A stretch of DNA of 43,051 nt from Rummeliibacillus pycnus_B (GTDB lineage Bacteria > Bacillota > Bacilli > Bacillales_A > Planococcaceae), in the NCBI RefSeq assembly GCF_050459865.1, contig NZ_JBCMNM010000025.1:1-43051 (forward strand). Reading direction: 5' to 3'. Under the pieces are notes generated by a model. The model ran no database searches. It saw only the letters and a program-made list of their open reading frames with translations, and was not told the origin of the DNA. This document shows positions 41,560-43,051 of the stretch, in pieces (within the stretch, counting starts at the first letter, position 1; each line of letters begins with the position of its first letter). A program made the position numbers and the translations under genes.

Positions 41560-42793
41560 AAAAATTCAACGAAAACTTACTTTGCAATATTTGACCTTTT
41601 TCTTATTATTTGTATTTTTACTAATGATTGTTCTCTATTTTGCTATTACAGCCATTGTACTACAACAACAAGTACAAGAACTTAAACTATTCCAGCAAAA
41701 GGAGCATTACCATCTACAGGGGAACAATATTCGAAAAGATAGAGAAATCGAATATGATGCAAACCGAATTTATTTTTACTATATTTTCACAAAGGACCAC
41801 AAATTAGTACATGGCGACGAATCTATTCATGGACTTAGTAATGAGATTGACTCTCTAATGATCCATGCAAAAGATGGTGACCCACAGTCAATTGAATGGA
41901 AGGGGGAACATTTACTACTTTTAAAATATCATCAACCTCAAAATTCGAATGGAAATTATATGATTATTGGGCAATCGGTAACGAAAGAGCATCATTTGTT
42001 AGAGCGGATGATGTATACCATTATCATTCTCACTTTGATTGGTACAATAGTTATTGCTTTTCTTAGTCACTATCTTGCAGGTAAAGCAATGGTACCAATT
42101 AAACAATCTTTTGATCGACAACGCAAATTTGTATCAGATGCATCACATGAATTACGCACACCTTTAACGGTTTTTTACAGCTCTTTGGAAGTATTAGAAA
42201 GTGATGATGAAAATCGATTTAGTACCTTTGGAAAAGAAGTTATAACTGATTTAAAAGACGAAGCGCAGCATATGGAAACCTTATTAGAAGGTCTCTTATT
42301 TTTGGCACGTTTTGATCAGAATAAGTTGCCTATTAAAAGGGATTCAATCGCATTATCCGATATAGTTCATAATATGACAAAATCCTTTGAAAGAACTTTA
42401 CCGGGTACAATCGAACTTAAAACAAAAATAGAGGACCATATCGAGTTTATCGGCGATGAAACAAAAATTCGAGAAATGTTATATATTTTACTTGATAATG
42501 CAGCAAAATTTACGGAACAAGGGTTTATTAATGTTGAACTTAGAAGCTTAACTGATAAGATTGAGCTTATCGTAGAAGACACTGGATTAGGAATAAGTGA
42601 ACATGATTTGCGACATATTTTTGAACGGTTTTATCAAGCTACAAAAACTCAGGCAAAAGAGGGAACGGGTCTAGGTTTGGCCATTGCACATGCCATCGTT
42701 TTACAACATCAAGGTCATATTTCCGTAGAAAGTAAATTAGGTCAAGGAACAAAATTTATCGTTTCTTTGCCACTGCAAAATAAAAAAGATTAA
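41546..42793 (+). CDS. Sensor histidine kinase, partner of the OmpR regulator
   Basis: A 415-residue kinase with a first membrane helix at about 17-37, an extracytoplasmic sensor of about 120 residues, and a second helix at about 160-178. A short linker takes the place of a clear HAMP, then HisKA with phosphoacceptor His201 in SDASHELRTPL and the ATPase domain with MLYILLDNAAKFT (N box), DTGLGIS (G1) and GTGLGLAIA (G2). ATG 41546 overlaps the regulator; ATG 41552 is an alternative. The sensor domain has no recognised family, so the signal is unknown. Confidence 0.95.
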   Translation: MPMFKKIQRKLTLQYLTFFLLFVFLLMIVLYFAITAIVLQQQVQELKLFQQKEHYHLQGNNIRKDREIEYDANRIYFYYIFTKDHKLVHGDESIHGLSNEIDSLMIHAKDGDPQSIEWKGEHLLLLKYHQPQNSNGNYMIIGQSVTKEHHLLERMMYTIIILTLIGTIVIAFLSHYLAGKAMVPIKQSFDRQRKFVSDASHELRTPLTVFYSSLEVLESDDENRFSTFGKEVITDLKDEAQHMETLLEGLLFLARFDQNKLPIKRDSIALSDIVHNMTKSFERTLPGTIELKTKIEDHIEFIGDETKIREMLYILLDNAAKFTEQGFINVELRSLTDKIELIVEDTGLGISEHDLRHIFERFYQATKTQAKEGTGLGLAIAHAIVLQHQGHISVESKLGQGTKFIVSLPLQNKKD

Positions 42794-42819
42794 ATATCAC
42801 TAAAACAAGATTTTGTCTC

Positions 42820-42868
42820 AGAATGTAGAGTAACTCGAAGAATTTCGAGTTTTTCTACATTCTTTTTC
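42820..42868 (+). terminator. Terminator of the two-component operon
   Basis: Nested hairpin: outer AGAATGTAGA/TCTACATTCT, inner ACTCGAA/TTCGAGT, then T5. Confidence 0.85.
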
Positions 42869-42900
42869 TTTTACTATAAATATAAAAGCATAAGTCTGAT

Positions 42901-42940
42901 GATTTCCACTGCGGATGGACGCTTTCCGCGGGGCGGGTTC
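42901..42940 (+). repeat. Head fragment of the dispersed GC-rich element
   Basis: CCACTGCGGATGGACGCTTTCCGCGGGG-like start, akin to the heads at 18742 and 39841, breaking off near 42936. Confidence 0.45.
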
Positions 42941-43051
42941 GAGTCGTTAAAGAAGCTGATCTGGAATTTCCTGTTTTTGAAGCACTTAAGATGAAAGATT
43001 ATATAAAAACTTGTTTAGCTATCTTTGTGGATGTGGAATTAGCGAAGACTC
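42937..43051 (+). other. Possible partial coding region at the right edge
   Basis: Directly after the repeat fragment a frame reads V-K-E-A-D-L-E-F-P-V-F-E-A-L-K-M-K-D-Y and continues open to the window end, with no stop and protein-like composition. No start codon with a ribosome site is seen and I do not recognise the family. It may be the internal part of a gene interrupted by the repeat, or the beginning of a gene with a start inside the window (ATG 42991). Confidence 0.3.

Noticed and set aside
1..43051. Prophage, toxin-antitoxin or restriction-type defence island
   Set aside because: No integrase, phage structural gene, toxin-antitoxin pair or restriction gene was recognised; the gene content is chromosomal metabolism, transport and regulation.

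Overview
The window reads as chromosomal DNA of a low-GC, endospore-forming-type Firmicute, most likely a Planococcaceae or Bacillaceae member (Lysinibacillus/Solibacillus/Ureibacillus-like). The AT-rich base use, strong GGAGG ribosome sites, a leucine T-box before leuS, and genes matching Bacillus subtilis ytoA, ytpA, ytqA, ytqB, yttB, leuS, bpsA, bpsB, rocB and scoAB all point that way. No phage, plasmid, insertion sequence or CRISPR array was seen. The genus is an inference.

Layout. 1-5.2 kb: two drug/metabolite exporters, small membrane proteins and lipoproteins, and a ComEC-like metallo-beta-lactamase lipoprotein coupled to a DUF3006 protein. 5.4-7.4 kb: a Gly-Ser-Phe tRNA array, a cold-shock gene with a long leader hairpin, a SET-domain protein and a PH-domain protein. 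7.5-13.1 kb: a four-gene catabolic operon (two guanidino-group hydrolases, an amino-acid permease, a RocB-like M20 peptidase) divergent from an IclR regulator, with two palindromic operators just downstream of the catabolic promoter. 13.2-15.8 kb: a DUF3221-like membrane protein behind a broken ECF sigma gene, then a PadR regulator with a HAAS-like membrane protein and three palindromes in front of padR. 16-20.5 kb: a DUF1541 lipoprotein, an RNase H-like protein, a methyltransferase preceded by a 19-codon leader with alternative hairpins (erm-like layout), a compact membrane Lon-like protease and a YiaA-like protein that seems to start at CTG. 20.6-20.9 kb: a 10-unit, about 21-bp tandem repeat.

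21-32.6 kb: an MFS carrier, ytoA, a ytpA homologue that has lost its catalytic serine, two alanine/glycine:cation symporter paralogues, bpsAB (type III polyketide synthase and its methyltransferase), ytqAB (tRNA wobble-uridine modification) and the MFS carrier yttB. 32.9-37.5 kb: scoAB CoA-transferase with a trailing CTG-initiated lipoprotein, then the T-box and leuS. 37.6-43 kb: two secreted wall-type proteins, a Bax-inhibitor-1 family membrane protein and a two-component system.

A dispersed GC-rich element with inverted ends occurs at 18.7 kb and 39.8 kb, with partial or decayed copies at both window edges. The strongest candidates for undescribed biology are the leader peptide and alternative hairpins before the 17.8 kb methyltransferase, the IclR-controlled guanidino-compound operon, the Ser-to-Gly YtpA homologue and the membrane Lon-like protease.
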